The position numbers were made by a program, and so were the translations under genes. This document shows, piece by piece, positions 1 through 9,358 of a stretch of 64,000 nt of DNA. The stretch spans positions 124,001 through 188,000 of the forward strand of contig NZ_JAMXLR010000036.1 in NCBI RefSeq assembly GCF_024054565.1, written 5' to 3'. Each line of letters starts with the position of its first letter. The stretch's first letter is position 1. The stretch is from Aeoliella straminimaris. GTDB taxonomy: Bacteria; Planctomycetota; Planctomycetia; Pirellulales; Lacipirellulaceae. The notes below the pieces were generated by a model. That model searched no databases. It had not been told where the DNA came from and saw only the letters and a program-made list of their open reading frames with translations.

Positions 1-2
1 AT

Positions 3-959
3 CTCATACTCACCGTGCTGTTGATGCTGGAAAGCAAGAAGATGAACCTCTTCAATGCGCTATGCCATGCATTCGGCACGATGGCTACCGGCGGCTTCAG
101 TACCTACAACGACAGTGTGGCTGCCTTTGACAGCGCGCTGGTCGACTACACCATAACCGTGTTCATGATCATCGCCGGTATGAACTTCACCTTGATCTAC
201 CTCGTGTTGGTGGGTCGCTGGAGCGCTATGTGGAAGGACATCGAGTGGCGGGCGTACCTAACCGGCATGGCGGTGGTGATTGCTGCCATCATGGCAATGT
301 CCATCGGCACCTATCACGAATTCGATCCCAATGACAAGTTGCCATGGCTCACCGAGTTTCGCGTAGCTTTTCGTTACGTCTCGTTTCAGGTGGTCTCGAT
401 CATGACCACCACCGGATTCGGTACCCATAACTTCGATACCTGGCATCAACTCGCCCGGGCGCTCCTGTTTTTGTTGATGTTCGTTGGGGGGTGCGCGGGC
501 AGTACCGGAGGCGGTATCAAGGTCATTCGGCACGTGCTGTTCGTCAAAATCCTGGGTATGGAAATCGAACGTTCCTACCATCCAACCGTGGTCCGCCCAT
601 TGAAACTCGGAGACAACGTCACGACCGATGCGGAGCTGCGTAGCCAGATTCTGCTGTATTTCGGGCTGGTGACGTTCATCTTCATGCTCAGCTGGATCAC
701 GCTGGTCGCCATCGAACCCGAATCGACCTGGACCGAAGTCGGCCAGCCGGTGGACAACAAGCTGATCGACTGCGCCAGCGCCGTGGCCGCCACGATGAAC
801 AACATCGGTCCCGGCCTCGGCACCGTGGGAGCCAAGCAGAACTATGCCAATTTCGAGCCGCTGTCCAAGCTGCTATTTATCTTTTTGATGACACTCGGCC
901 GCCTCGAACTCTTTGCCGTGCTGGTTCTACTGTTACCGGGATTCTGGCGCAGCCACTGA
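3..959 (+). CDS. trkH: TrkH-family potassium uptake protein, 5' end cut by window
   Basis: This is the C-terminal part (about 318 residues) of a membrane subunit of a Trk/Ktr-type K+ uptake system; the reading frame is open at the window edge, and the usual family length is about 480 residues. Three selectivity-filter loops are visible: ATGGFST near the start, TTTGFGT in the middle and NNIGPGLG near the end. Several hydrophobic membrane segments lie between them. The family moves K+ across the inner membrane together with a cytosolic TrkA/KtrA gating protein, which would be expected just upstream, outside the window. No gene follows closely, so it probably ends its operon. Dyad-symmetric sequence beginning about 50 bases after the stop could act in termination. 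Confidence 0.93.
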   Translation, partial: LILTVLLMLESKKMNLFNALCHAFGTMATGGFSTYNDSVAAFDSALVDYTITVFMIIAGMNFTLIYLVLVGRWSAMWKDIEWRAYLTGMAVVIAAIMAMSIGTYHEFDPNDKLPWLTEFRVAFRYVSFQVVSIMTTTGFGTHNFDTWHQLARALLFLLMFVGGCAGSTGGGIKVIRHVLFVKILGMEIERSYHPTVVRPLKLGDNVTTDAELRSQILLYFGLVTFIFMLSWITLVAIEPESTWTEVGQPVDNKLIDCASAVAATMNNIGPGLGTVGAKQNYANFEPLSKLLFIFLMTLGRLELFAVLVLLLPGFWRSH

Positions 960-1998
960 CGCGGATGACGATGCCAACGCCCCCCCGGTGGCGAAGCGGC
1001 GTGGCCGTTGTTTTGGGCCATGTTCCACCATCTACATCCGTGGGCCCAAAACTCTCTGCGTTTTGTCCCGCCCTCGATTGAAATACCTCTGTTTTTATCG
1101 GTGTTTCTTCAAGTCCCCAGGGACAAAACGTGGTGCGTTGTCCCCACATGTTCTGAGGTGTAGCAAAACCCCGCCAGAGCGTACGGAAGCCGGACTCGAG
1201 GGTCCGGTTGGTGGCTGTCCCGTATCCTTGAGGTTCTTGCGTGCTCACGGCACCCCGTTCGGCCCCTAAGATCCCTCCGCCCGCTGGATCTACGCACAGG
1301 GAGCCGCAACTACATTGGATCACACGCCTGCGCGGATTCAACGCCGATTTTTTGACACCAGCTCAATCGTTTCAACCGGGACGACCATGAACGAATTATG
1401 GCAGTTGGGCTAACGCTTGGAGCGTCTCAAGAAGCAATCCGAAGCGAAGCCCCGAGATGTGTTCACTCGCTTCACGGCGGACGTGGAGTCGGCATCACCG
1501 CGAAATGGATGTACCGAGCGAATAGCCGGCAGAGTTAGTCCCTATGGTGCCTCGGGGCCGAGGTGAGAGCTGCGTGCGTTGCAGGCCGGGGCGTTGCGGC
1601 TGAGGAACCAAGAAACGGATAGCGTACCGCCGGGTCCTGAATCTCAGGGCCAGCGCAAGGTGTAGTTGAAGGGCAGGGCCCATCCCCATCGGACCCTGCC
1701 CAACTACGGGGAAAACTACCAATTTCTGCGACCATTTAGTGCGCTCGATATCGTCCATAATAATCATGGAAACACCCCCTGCAAGCAACTAGTCTAGAGA
1801 CATGGCTCACTTGGGCGCAGAACTCAAACTGCTCCCACGCATCCGGCTTCTGGAATGCCGCAGAATGCAGAGTTCAAGGTCCTGGAACCATCTTTGACCA
1901 AGGGGCGTGAGCAGTGTTTTGGCCCCGAGGTCATAGTGAGATTAACAGAGTCTGGCGAAGTCGCAGGAGAACAACGTCAGTCGATTTCGATTTGAGAG
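960..1998. other. Gene-poor stretch, no confident coding sequence
   Basis: About 1 kb between trkH and the acyltransferase. The dyad repeats at 1010-1129 are the clearest structure. A short hairpin, CCGGAC / GTCCGG, occurs near 1190-1210. Open frames here are short, lie on both strands and show no recognisable domain. A broken frame starting with ATG at 1387 stops after eight codons. The stretch may hold decayed sequence. Confidence 0.5.
1010..1060. repeat. Dyad element, copy 1 (related copy at 19167)
   Basis: A perfect 10-bp inverted repeat, GTTTTGGGCC (1010-1019) and GGCCCAAAAC (1043-1052), encloses a 23-base loop. A near-copy of equal length lies at 19167-19216, with about 39 of the first 48 positions identical. 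A second perfect 10-bp inverted repeat, GTTTTGTCCC (1060-1069) and GGGACAAAAC (1120-1129), follows directly. The spacing from the trkH stop allows a role in termination, but the second genomic copy suggests a dispersed palindromic repeat. Confidence 0.6.
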
Positions 1999-3987
1999 AT
2001 GGCAGAAATCAGATATCGACCGGAAATCGATGGCCTGCGGGCATTCGCTGTTATTCCTGTGGTCTTGTTTCACATGGGATGGAGCTATATTCCGGGTGGC
2101 TTCATTGGCGTGGACGTCTTCTTTGTTATTTCGGGCTTCCTGATCACGTCGATCATCATCAAGGAGCTGGGGCAAGGAACTTTTACGTTTCGCAATTTCT
2201 GGGCCCGCCGCGTTCGCAGGATCCTGCCTGCGATGATCTGCGTCACGCTTGTCACGCTTGGGGTAACATATGCATTTGTGTTTGGACCCGACCAGCGAGT
2301 GATTGGCAAGCAGGCGCTTGCCTCGTTGTTGTCAGTCGCCAATATCTACTTCTGGCAGAATGCGGGTGACTACTGGGGCCAAGCCGCTGAAGAGTCGCCC
2401 TTCCTGCATGCTTGGTCTCTTTCGGTGGAAGAGCAGTTCTATTTGTTCTTTCCAATTGCGGTATGGATCATTTTTCGTCTCCGATCGCGATGGTTGCAGG
2501 GCAGCATACTGACGGCGATCGTTGCAAGTCTCGCCCTGTTTCTGTGGGGTTTACAGACTCACCCAGAGGCGACCTTCTATCTGTTGCCAACCAGAGTATG
2601 GGAACTTGGTGCCGGGTGCCTGCTGGCGGTACTGTTATCGACCCGCCGAACAACGCTGCCTCAGAGCGATCAGTTGGGAACATTTGCCAATGCCGGTCTG
2701 ATTATGGTGCTGATGTCCTATGCGTTCATCCCGCAAACGAGCGGTGGGATGGCCGTGGCAGTTTTAGGCACAGCATTCATCCTTGCCTGCGGACATTCCG
2801 GCTTCGCAAACGCTTTGCTGTCTCATCCCTCAGCGGTCCACATTGGAAAGCTCTCCTACTCGCTCTATCTGTGGCATTGGCCGATTCTCGTCCTGGCAAG
2901 ACCTTTGGGCATTCATTGGCCAGGTGCCTCCGACAAGCTGCTCATCGTCCTCCTGATGTATCTGATGTCGCTGGCTACCTACCATCTGATCGAGAAACAG
3001 ACGCGTCGGCGCAAGGGCATGGTTCCAGCCATAGCGATATGCTTGCTGATAGCTATCGGCAGCGCGGTGCCCCTGGCGTGGACTCCCCGGGTATATGACA
3101 CCTCGGAATTCGAAACACCGCATTCGTACAGCTATTATTACGACTTGAGGCCGACGCAGACCATGACGCCCGAGTTCCAACTGGTCTATCAAGGAGTCGA
3201 TCTTCCTCCGCGCGAGGCTCCATCCGATGCTTTCGCCAACGGCGGGATCATTGTGGGTGCAGGGGATGCCAGTCCGAGGGTGGTTGTGTTGGGCGACTCG
3301 CATGGGACGATGTGGTCCAGTGCGATTCGATCGGTAGTCGAGCCCTTGGGGGTAAAGACGGCATTCATTTCGATGGGCGCCCAAAGCCCCTTCTTCACAT
3401 TGCCGGTGACGGATGACAGGCCGAGTCATGTTCTTAACGCAGAGGAGAAGCGCCGATATGACGAATCGAGAATCCACCTGATGGAGCAATGGCATCCCGC
3501 TCTTGTGATCTTGTGCTGCCGGTGGTCGTCCGTGAGCGAAGCGGAAACAGAGGATTTAATGGGAGTGCTTGCAAGCCATGCGGATAGTGTCTTGCTGATG
3601 GAACAGCCGCCAGAATTGTTGGACATTGGCAACCGTAGCGTATCGCAATACCTGGCGTTTCAAGGATATCGGCCGCAGCCAGCAACCAGACAATACTGGC
3701 CAGCGGGTAACGTGCAGAATGTGGAGAACGGGAGACACCTAGTGCGATCGCTCGTCGCCAAGTACCCCAACTGCAAGTGCATTCCTGTGCATGACGTCTA
3801 TCGGGAGCATTCAACCGCGCTTGTCCTCGACGGAAAAGATCTGGTGTACGTCGACGACGATCATCTTACAACCTTCGGATCGCGGCTAGCGCTACCGCAG
3901 CTCCAGCGGTCGATCACGGAGGCACTTAGGGACACTCAGACGCTTCCAGATCGATCAGAACTGAAAGTTCTATCCGAGGCATTCTGA
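1999..3987 (+). CDS. OafA/YrhL-type membrane acyltransferase with SGNH domain
   Basis: A 662-residue integral membrane acyltransferase (acyltransferase family 3) fused to a C-terminal SGNH hydrolase-like domain. The N-terminus carries the family signature EIDGLRAFAVIPVVLFHMGW, in which the histidine is the proposed catalytic residue, followed by about ten hydrophobic segments up to residue ~360. The soluble C-terminal half has the SGNH block I GDSH (VVVLGDSHGTMW) and the late D-x-x-H block (DDDHL). Members O-acetylate lipopolysaccharide O-antigen, peptidoglycan or exopolysaccharide by moving acetyl groups across the inner membrane. No glycan gene cluster adjoins it, so the acceptor is unknown. 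The start was chosen because the family motif begins five residues later. Confidence 0.93.
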   Translation: MAEIRYRPEIDGLRAFAVIPVVLFHMGWSYIPGGFIGVDVFFVISGFLITSIIIKELGQGTFTFRNFWARRVRRILPAMICVTLVTLGVTYAFVFGPDQRVIGKQALASLLSVANIYFWQNAGDYWGQAAEESPFLHAWSLSVEEQFYLFFPIAVWIIFRLRSRWLQGSILTAIVASLALFLWGLQTHPEATFYLLPTRVWELGAGCLLAVLLSTRRTTLPQSDQLGTFANAGLIMVLMSYAFIPQTSGGMAVAVLGTAFILACGHSGFANALLSHPSAVHIGKLSYSLYLWHWPILVLARPLGIHWPGASDKLLIVLLMYLMSLATYHLIEKQTRRRKGMVPAIAICLLIAIGSAVPLAWTPRVYDTSEFETPHSYSYYYDLRPTQTMTPEFQLVYQGVDLPPREAPSDAFANGGIIVGAGDASPRVVVLGDSHGTMWSSAIRSVVEPLGVKTAFISMGAQSPFFTLPVTDDRPSHVLNAEEKRRYDESRIHLMEQWHPALVILCCRWSSVSEAETEDLMGVLASHADSVLLMEQPPELLDIGNRSVSQYLAFQGYRPQPATRQYWPAGNVQNVENGRHLVRSLVAKYPNCKCIPVHDVYREHSTALVLDGKDLVYVDDDHLTTFGSRLALPQLQRSITEALRDTQTLPDRSELKVLSEAF

Positions 3988-4551
3988 CCTGGATGGGTAG
4001 GTTTCTCCCCGCCATGTAAATCTTCGCGTCTTTGACTGCCCGGCTCAGACGCCTTTGTGACGAACACCTTGAATTGGGATCGGTTCGTCCATTCCTCCGT
4101 TGGAGACGTCGCCCTTGAAATGGGGAGTCCCTTATTGCAAGAATCTGCGTAACCGAGACATGGGATACCCGACAGCCTTACCGGCGACGTCCGCTCATCC
4201 TCCCAGCCGTCGAGCTGGAGAAGTGTGCCCACGCCGGTGACACATCGGCTCTCAGAGATTGCCGCAATACCTACGGCCAGAATAAACCTGCTACTAGTCC
4301 AAGCAGCTTCATTCACTCCATCAAGTCGGGCTGACTGCCCGGACTTCAAACCGTTAGTGGCAGAGTTTGTCGAGATCGCGCTCTCGAAGTCGCTCGTTAC
4401 GAACAACGTGACGCGGCTTGCGCGGCTATCGGCGTAGCGTTCATAGACACTCATGAGACCATGACCAGGGTCGTCGCGGAGATTGAGCGTGCCCCTGATG
4501 TCCGTGATTATATTCGCGTACACGCTCGGCAATCCGCTCGACGCATCTACA
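3988..4551. other. Stretch without a confident gene
   Basis: About 560 bases between two convergent genes. A 218-codon open frame on the minus strand (3936-4592) overlaps both neighbours and has no domain I recognise; a 70-codon plus-strand frame (4225-4437) is equally anonymous. I see no clear terminator hairpin. I would not annotate a protein here without homology support. Confidence 0.4.
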
Positions 4552-5457
4552 TCAATTCGCGTTCGAGTCCGGACGAGCAAGTAGCTTCTCAAGCTTCAGA
4601 GTTCGGATAGTTTCGGCCTGCCACTTGGTAAGCAGTGATTGGTGTTTGCGAACGGCGATCGCATCAACCAACTCTTGGGCTCGCAACCGCTCTTGTTCAG
4701 CCCACGTTCTTTTCGGCATTTCTTCAAATGCCGTTTGAAAACCGTGAATAGCTTGTCGGAGGATAGGCGTAGCGGCTTCTAAGTCGCCAGATACTGCGTA
4801 GCAGCAGCCAAGTTCAAAGAAGGTGTGAGGATTACCACCTCTGGCAATGACCAGCAATTCGTCGGCAAGACCAGCGGTGCTCGATGTGGCTTCAAACCAC
4901 GGAATTGCAACGTCCCCTGTCTTCTCGCAGACCTCCCGCATCGATTCGTCTGCGTGCTTGTGCGACTTGGCATTCCACCAGCCGTCATTTGATTTGCCGC
5001 GTGGAAGTCTTCGGAAAGTTGTTGAGCCAGCCACCTCTCGATGCCGCGTGGTCAGCATGCTGGAGTACTCGACCGAGAAACTCTTGTCGCCGTAACTTGA
5101 GAGGTGGAGGCCGATCAACTGAAATATCCCTTCGTGAGTACACCGCCCAAATGATCGCTTCGCGTATCGTTTGAAACCGTGCTCACGCAAGAGGGGAGTC
5201 CAAAACGTGGCCGTCGCAGCCGCGAGGGCATCTTTGGAACGACCAGTCACCCGCAGCTCGACCCCGTCGAAGAGCGCGACGAAGTCCTCTACGCTTTCGA
5301 TCGAAACCCCCGCTCTAGCAAGCAACTCATCTTGCCAGAATCGCAGCCGCGGCTGATGCCGGATTTCTCTTACTGAGCCAACAAGTCGGTCAAAGGCTTC
5401 GTTGCCAACTGCCTCCGCGATGTAGTCCAACACACGTCTCTTGCTTGAATCATCCAT
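4552..5457 (-). CDS. DUF4304 domain protein
   Basis: A 301-residue cytoplasmic protein. Residues ~85-200 match the pattern of DUF4304: a long helix ending in LLREHGFKRYAKRSF, then alternating strands (GIFQLIGLHLSS, SFSVEYSSML) and the late motif IPWFEATSS. In this family a conserved 'PWF' segment closes the domain. The C-terminal third (FFELGCCYAVSGDLEAATPILRQA and onward) looks like one or two TPR-type helical hairpins, ending in a basic helix. No function is established for DUF4304. It stands alone, with a tRNA upstream. Start ATG at 5457; no strong ribosome-binding site was identified. Confidence 0.75.
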   Translation of the reverse strand: MDDSSKRRVLDYIAEAVGNEAFDRLVGSVREIRHQPRLRFWQDELLARAGVSIESVEDFVALFDGVELRVTGRSKDALAAATATFWTPLLREHGFKRYAKRSFGRCTHEGIFQLIGLHLSSYGDKSFSVEYSSMLTTRHREVAGSTTFRRLPRGKSNDGWWNAKSHKHADESMREVCEKTGDVAIPWFEATSSTAGLADELLVIARGGNPHTFFELGCCYAVSGDLEAATPILRQAIHGFQTAFEEMPKRTWAEQERLRAQELVDAIAVRKHQSLLTKWQAETIRTLKLEKLLARPDSNAN

Positions 5458-5663
5458 TCGCGACCGGACATGAAGAAAAGATCCAAAGTGTGGGTGGAGC
5501 GACAGAGCATTCTACCTCGTTGGACAATGCGTCGCACGCCGCAGCGGAGGTCTTCGTGTTGCAAAGGGCGGTGGCGGTGCATTTATTTAAATCCAGTCAA
5601 ACCTCCCAATCTTTGAACCTTAGCCCTAGAGTTGCTTCGCCGTAAGTTCTTATGCATTAATGA

Positions 5664-5697
5664 TTAAGGCCCGCCGACAATCGTCGGCGGGCCTTAA
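5664..5697 (-). terminator. Terminator hairpin downstream of tRNA-Pro
   Basis: A perfect 15-bp stem (TTAAGGCCCGCCGAC paired with GTCGGCGGGCCTTAA) with a 4-base loop. It lies 11 bases past the tRNA 3' end on the minus strand and ends in an AT-rich tail. The symmetric A/T flanks would let it work on both strands. Confidence 0.8.
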
Positions 5698-5708
5698 GAT
5701 GAAATCAG

Positions 5709-5783
5709 TCGGGCTGAAAGGATTTGAACCTTCGACCTCTGCGTCCCGAACGCAGCGCTCTAGCCAAGCTGAGCTACAGCCCG
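5709..5783 (-). tRNA. tRNA-Pro (anticodon CGG)
   Basis: Read on the minus strand, the 75-base cloverleaf starts CGGGCTGTAGCTCAG and ends GGTTCAAATCC...CAGCCCGA. The 7-bp acceptor stem CGGGCTG/CAGCCCG is perfect. The anticodon stem is CTGCG/CGCAG with the loop TTCGGGA, giving anticodon CGG, which reads the proline codon CCG. The T-loop is TTCAAAT. CCA is not encoded, so it must be added by a CCA-adding enzyme; a candidate gene for that enzyme is at 27855. Confidence 0.95.
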
Positions 5784-5919
5784 TAGTGGGGTGCTGTTGG
5801 GTTCTGCCAATCAGCAAGTTCCGCACCGGTATTGTTGCATTGTGGGGCCCTGTTCCACAAGGCCCATTTGTGGCCGCGCCGGTGAGGCGAAATGGCGGCG
5901 GCAAAAGGGGGCTCCGAAT

Positions 5920-5959
5920 GCAAAAGCAGCGAAGGATATGGAGTCCTCCGCTGCTTTGC
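5920..5959 (-). terminator. Terminator-like hairpin after glgB
   Basis: GCAAAAGCAGCGAAGGA (5920-5936) pairs with TCCTCCGCTGCTTTGC (5944-5959) with one mismatch and one bulge, leaving a 7-base loop. It lies 57 bases past the glgB stop. A second hairpin, CGGGGCGA / TCGCCCCG (5985-6009), sits directly after the stop. Confidence 0.55.
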
Positions 5960-6015
5960 GGGTTAAGCAGGTGCTGTGGTGGGGCGGGGCGACAGGGTGG
6001 TTCGCCCCGCGGCGG

Positions 6016-8244
6016 CTAGTCGCGTTTGGGTTTGAAAATCACGGTGCCGAGCGGGGGCAGGGTGATCTCGATCGAGGCGGGGCGGCCATGGCTTTCGTTC
6101 ATTTCGGCCAGAATGCCGCCGTCGTTGCCGACGTTGCCACCGCCGAAGTAGGCCGAGTCGCTGTTGCTAATCTCTTCGTACCAGCAGGCTTCGGGGACGC
6201 CGAGCTTGTAATTGTGGCGCGGCACAGGCGTGAAGTTGCTGCAGACGATTACGAAATCCTGCGGGTCCTTGGCCTTACGCATGAAGGCCAGGGTGCTCGC
6301 CTCGTGGTCGTGGCAGTCGACCCACTCGAACCCAGCCCCATCGAAGTCGACCTCGTACAGCGCTGGCTCGCTGGTGTAGAGGCTGTTGAGGTGGGCCACA
6401 TAATTCTGCAGGCCCTGATGCGACTCCCACTGCAGCAGGTCCCATTGTAGCGAGGTGTTGTAGTTCCACTCGTTCCACTGGCCGAACTCGCTTCCCATGA
6501 AGGTGAGCTTCTTGCCGGGGTGGCTCCACATGTAACCGTACAAACACCGCAAGTTGGCAAACCGCTGCCAGAGGTCGCCCGGCATCTGGTCGAGCATCGA
6601 GCCTTTGCCGTGTACCACTTCATCGTGCGAGAATGGCAGGATGAAATTCTCGGTGAACGCGTAGATCAGCGAGAAGGTCAGCTCGTCGTGGTGGTACTTG
6701 CGGTGGATTGGCTCGTGATGGATGTACCTTAGGGTGTCGTTCATCCAGCCCATGTTCCACTTCAGGCTGAAGCCGAGGCCGCCCAGGTAGGTGGGACGCG
6801 ACACGCCGGTCCATGCGGTCGACTCTTCAGCGATGGTCAACGTGCCAGGGTGCTGCAGGTGACACTCTTCGTTGAATTTCTTCAAGAAGTCGATCGCTTC
6901 AAGGTTCTCGCGACCGCCGAACATGTTGGGGATCCAGTCGTTGCCTTCGCGGCTGTAGTCGAGGTACAGCATCGAGGCGACCGCGTCGACACGCAAGCCA
7001 TCGATGTGGTACTTGTCGAGCCAGAACAATGCGTTGGAGATGAGGAAGTTCCTTACCTCGTTGCGGCCGTAGTTGTAGATCATGGTTCCCCAGTCGGGGT
7101 GCTCGCCCTTACGCGGGTCCGCGTGCTCGTAGAGCGCGGTTCCGTCGAATTGGCGAAGCCCGTGATCGTCCTTCGGGAAGTGAGCGGGCACCCAGTCGAT
7201 GAGCACGCCGAGGCCGCCCTGGTGGCACTGATCGATCAAGTACATCAGGTCCTGTGGCGAACCAAACCGGCTAGTGGCGGCGAACATGCCGACGGGTTGG
7301 TAACCCCAACTGCCGGTAAAGGGGTGCTCGCTGACCGGCAGCAGTTCGAGGTGCGTGTAGCCCATCCGCTGGGCGTACTCGACCAGGCGCGGTGCAATTT
7401 CGCGGTAGCTGAGCCAGCGATCGGGATCTTCCGGATCGCGTTGCCAGCTGCCGAGGTGCACCTCGTAGATGGACATCGGCGCGTCGAGCGCATTGTGATT
7501 TTTACGAGTGGCCAGCCAGCTATCGTCTTCCCATTGATAGGAGTCGAGGTCGGTGACAATGTTGGCCGTGCGGGGCGGCACTTCGGCAGCGAAGCCGTAC
7601 GGATCGCACTTCTCGACTACGCGTCCGCCGTTTTGCTTGACAGCAAACTTGTACAGCGTGCCGACCTTCATTTCGGGAATGAACAGTTCCCACACCCCGC
7701 CCGGGACGTGCTTTCGCATGGGATGCGACTTGGAGGACCACTCGTTAAAGTCGCCCACGACGCTGACACCTTCGGCATTGGGCGCCCACACGGCGAAGTT
7801 GATGCCATGAACGCCGTTGACTTCGCGGATCTGTGCTCCGAGACGCTTGTAGCTATCCCAGTGATTTCCCTCACCCAGGAGGTGCATATCGTAGTCGGTC
7901 AGCAGCGGGTCGAACGCGTAGGGGTCTTTCATGGTTTTCTCGATACCGTGGCTGTCGGTCAGTTGGAAGTGATATTGTCCGCGAGCAAGTGTCTGTCCGT
8001 TGCCATCTTCCACTGGGCAGATGGCCTCGTACAGTCCCGAAGGGTGGATCCGACGCATTGGGCGGCGTCGCCCGTGGGCTTCGTCGACCAGCCACACTTG
8101 CTGTGAGCCGGGGAGCAGAGCTCGTATGGCGAGACCCTCGCGTCCCTGATCGGTCACCTGATGGGGGCCTAACACTTCAAAAGGGTTTTGATGGTATCCG
8201 TTCACTAAAGGAGTCACGGCATCCAGGCTGACTTGAGTACGCAT
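6016..8244 (-). CDS. glgB: 1,4-alpha-glucan branching enzyme
   Basis: A 742-residue GH13 enzyme, close to the usual ~730. It forms alpha-1,6 branches in glycogen in the cytoplasm. An N-terminal CBM48-type module (NPFEVLGPHQV; later GINFAVWAPNAEGVSVVGDFNEW) precedes the catalytic barrel. Barrel motifs seen are GVLIDWVPAHFPKD, DGLRVDAVASMLYLDYSR (nucleophile Asp), a following AEEST (acid Glu) and LPFSHDEVVHGKGS (third carboxylate region). A typical C-terminal beta domain ends in GTVIFKPK. The upstream minus-strand gene (RNase HI-like) is 65 bases away, so the two may share a transcript. No other glycogen gene lies in the window. Confidence 0.97.
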   Translation of the reverse strand: MRTQVSLDAVTPLVNGYHQNPFEVLGPHQVTDQGREGLAIRALLPGSQQVWLVDEAHGRRRPMRRIHPSGLYEAICPVEDGNGQTLARGQYHFQLTDSHGIEKTMKDPYAFDPLLTDYDMHLLGEGNHWDSYKRLGAQIREVNGVHGINFAVWAPNAEGVSVVGDFNEWSSKSHPMRKHVPGGVWELFIPEMKVGTLYKFAVKQNGGRVVEKCDPYGFAAEVPPRTANIVTDLDSYQWEDDSWLATRKNHNALDAPMSIYEVHLGSWQRDPEDPDRWLSYREIAPRLVEYAQRMGYTHLELLPVSEHPFTGSWGYQPVGMFAATSRFGSPQDLMYLIDQCHQGGLGVLIDWVPAHFPKDDHGLRQFDGTALYEHADPRKGEHPDWGTMIYNYGRNEVRNFLISNALFWLDKYHIDGLRVDAVASMLYLDYSREGNDWIPNMFGGRENLEAIDFLKKFNEECHLQHPGTLTIAEESTAWTGVSRPTYLGGLGFSLKWNMGWMNDTLRYIHHEPIHRKYHHDELTFSLIYAFTENFILPFSHDEVVHGKGSMLDQMPGDLWQRFANLRCLYGYMWSHPGKKLTFMGSEFGQWNEWNYNTSLQWDLLQWESHQGLQNYVAHLNSLYTSEPALYEVDFDGAGFEWVDCHDHEASTLAFMRKAKDPQDFVIVCSNFTPVPRHNYKLGVPEACWYEEISNSDSAYFGGGNVGNDGGILAEMNESHGRPASIEITLPPLGTVIFKPKRD

Positions 8245-8309
8245 ATTTCAGTCGTCGGAGGTATAGGGGAATGGAGCGGGAGGGAAGGGTGTATTGCTTT
8301 GCCAGGCGG

Positions 8310-8945
8310 CTAACCTGCGGGTAGCAGCGTGGGTTCGAATAACGATTCCACACCGCGACGCAGTTCGCCCAGCGTATTGCGAGTGGCCGCAGCCACCCGG
8401 TTTCGTCGCTGCGATTGGCGTCGTTTGGGAATTACCAGCACGGCCGACTCGTCGACGATCGAAGCAGCGGGGGCCGGGGTGACCTGGAGTGAATCGCGGG
8501 CCTCGATGATGGAATTCTCTGTTTCGTCGCGGGCGAGCTGCTGACTGATGTGAGCCGCCTCGCCCCAGAGTTGGGATTCGACAGAGTGGAACGCCAGGGC
8601 GTGATCGATGCGTTGCCAGAGGTCGCAGTCGCGAATGGGGACCCGGCGGCCGAAGCGTTCCCAGTGCCAACGCTGGTTCCGCCATTGGGCCAGGCCGCGG
8701 CTGAAGCCGCGCTGGATATAGTCGCTGCTGGTGAACAGCCGGACATTGGCTGGGCCGTCGATGGCCTCCAGTCCGCGGACCACGGCTAGTAGTTCGGTGC
8801 GGGCAGCCGAGGACTCTTCCACCAGATCGCTGGCCGAGGTGGTTTCGTCGCTGCCGGCACGCAGCAGCAGGAACCGCCACATGGTCTGGCCCGAGGCGTG
8901 GCTAAGGGCCTCGGTGAATAAAAGGTATTCGTGGGGGGCGGGCAT
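8310..8945 (-). CDS. RNase HI-fold protein
   Basis: A 211-residue protein with an RNase HI-like domain in residues ~1-135. The strand-hairpin-strand start is EYLLFTEALSHASGQTMWRF, the helix with conserved Glu is ARTELLAVVRGLEAI, and the strand with Asp is VRLFTSSDYIQRG, followed by the RNase H-like tail LWQRIDHAL. The first catalytic Asp, normally in 'TDGS', is replaced by Glu (FTEA). The fourth acidic position is not obvious, so full nuclease activity is uncertain. The last ~70 residues are low-complexity and basic. The start at 8945 was preferred because the frame continues upstream without domain character. It precedes glgB on the same strand. Confidence 0.65.
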   Translation of the reverse strand: MPAPHEYLLFTEALSHASGQTMWRFLLLRAGSDETTSASDLVEESSAARTELLAVVRGLEAIDGPANVRLFTSSDYIQRGFSRGLAQWRNQRWHWERFGRRVPIRDCDLWQRIDHALAFHSVESQLWGEAAHISQQLARDETENSIIEARDSLQVTPAPAASIVDESAVLVIPKRRQSQRRNRVAAATRNTLGELRRGVESLFEPTLLPAG

Positions 8946-9358
8946 GTTTCTCGACACCAAGGACGGTTTTGCGGGGTTACTACTCTTGGTGGGTAGCGCG
9001 CTGGTTGCGTCCTTGGCACACGCTGCGAGTGGGGCCGAGGAACAGGTTCCGGAGCTCCACTCCCCGTTAAAGCTGGGCCTCGTTGCCCGGCTCAAACGTG
9101 ATGGTATTGGTATATCGTCAGAAATTACCCAGATCATCCATGTTTCCAGGTCGATTTGGGCAAGATTCCGGCTTAGGTGGAGACTCCACCCAGGCCAAGA
9201 TTGGCAAGAACCGTCTGTTTCGATGAGAATCAACTGGTTTACCTTCCCCCAAACTGGTGGCGATGACAACAGGGGCTGCCTATTATGGAGTAATCTAGCG
9301 GCCATCCGCCTGCCTGCCGTAAGTTGCATTGCACTCAATGCTTAGCACCGCAATTTAG
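8946..9358. other. Divergent intergenic region
   Basis: About 410 bases between the RNase HI-like gene and the secretin-like gene, which diverge here and must both have promoters inside it. Open frames run through on both strands but show no domain. I could not pick out a convincing -35/-10 pair. Confidence 0.4.

Noticed and set aside
1190..1235. Possible group II intron remnant (hairpin CCGGAC / GTCCGG after CGTACGGAAG)
   Set aside because: The hairpin vaguely recalls sequences near group II intron ORFs, but domain V and any intron-encoded protein are missing.
3936..4592. 218-codon minus-strand open frame
   Set aside because: It overlaps coding sequence at both ends, has no recognisable domain and no good ribosome-binding site; chance open frames are common at this GC content.
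8320..8350. T-loop-like GGTTCGAAT suggesting a tRNA
   Set aside because: No acceptor or anticodon stems can be formed around it; it lies in the coding sequence of the RNase HI-like gene.
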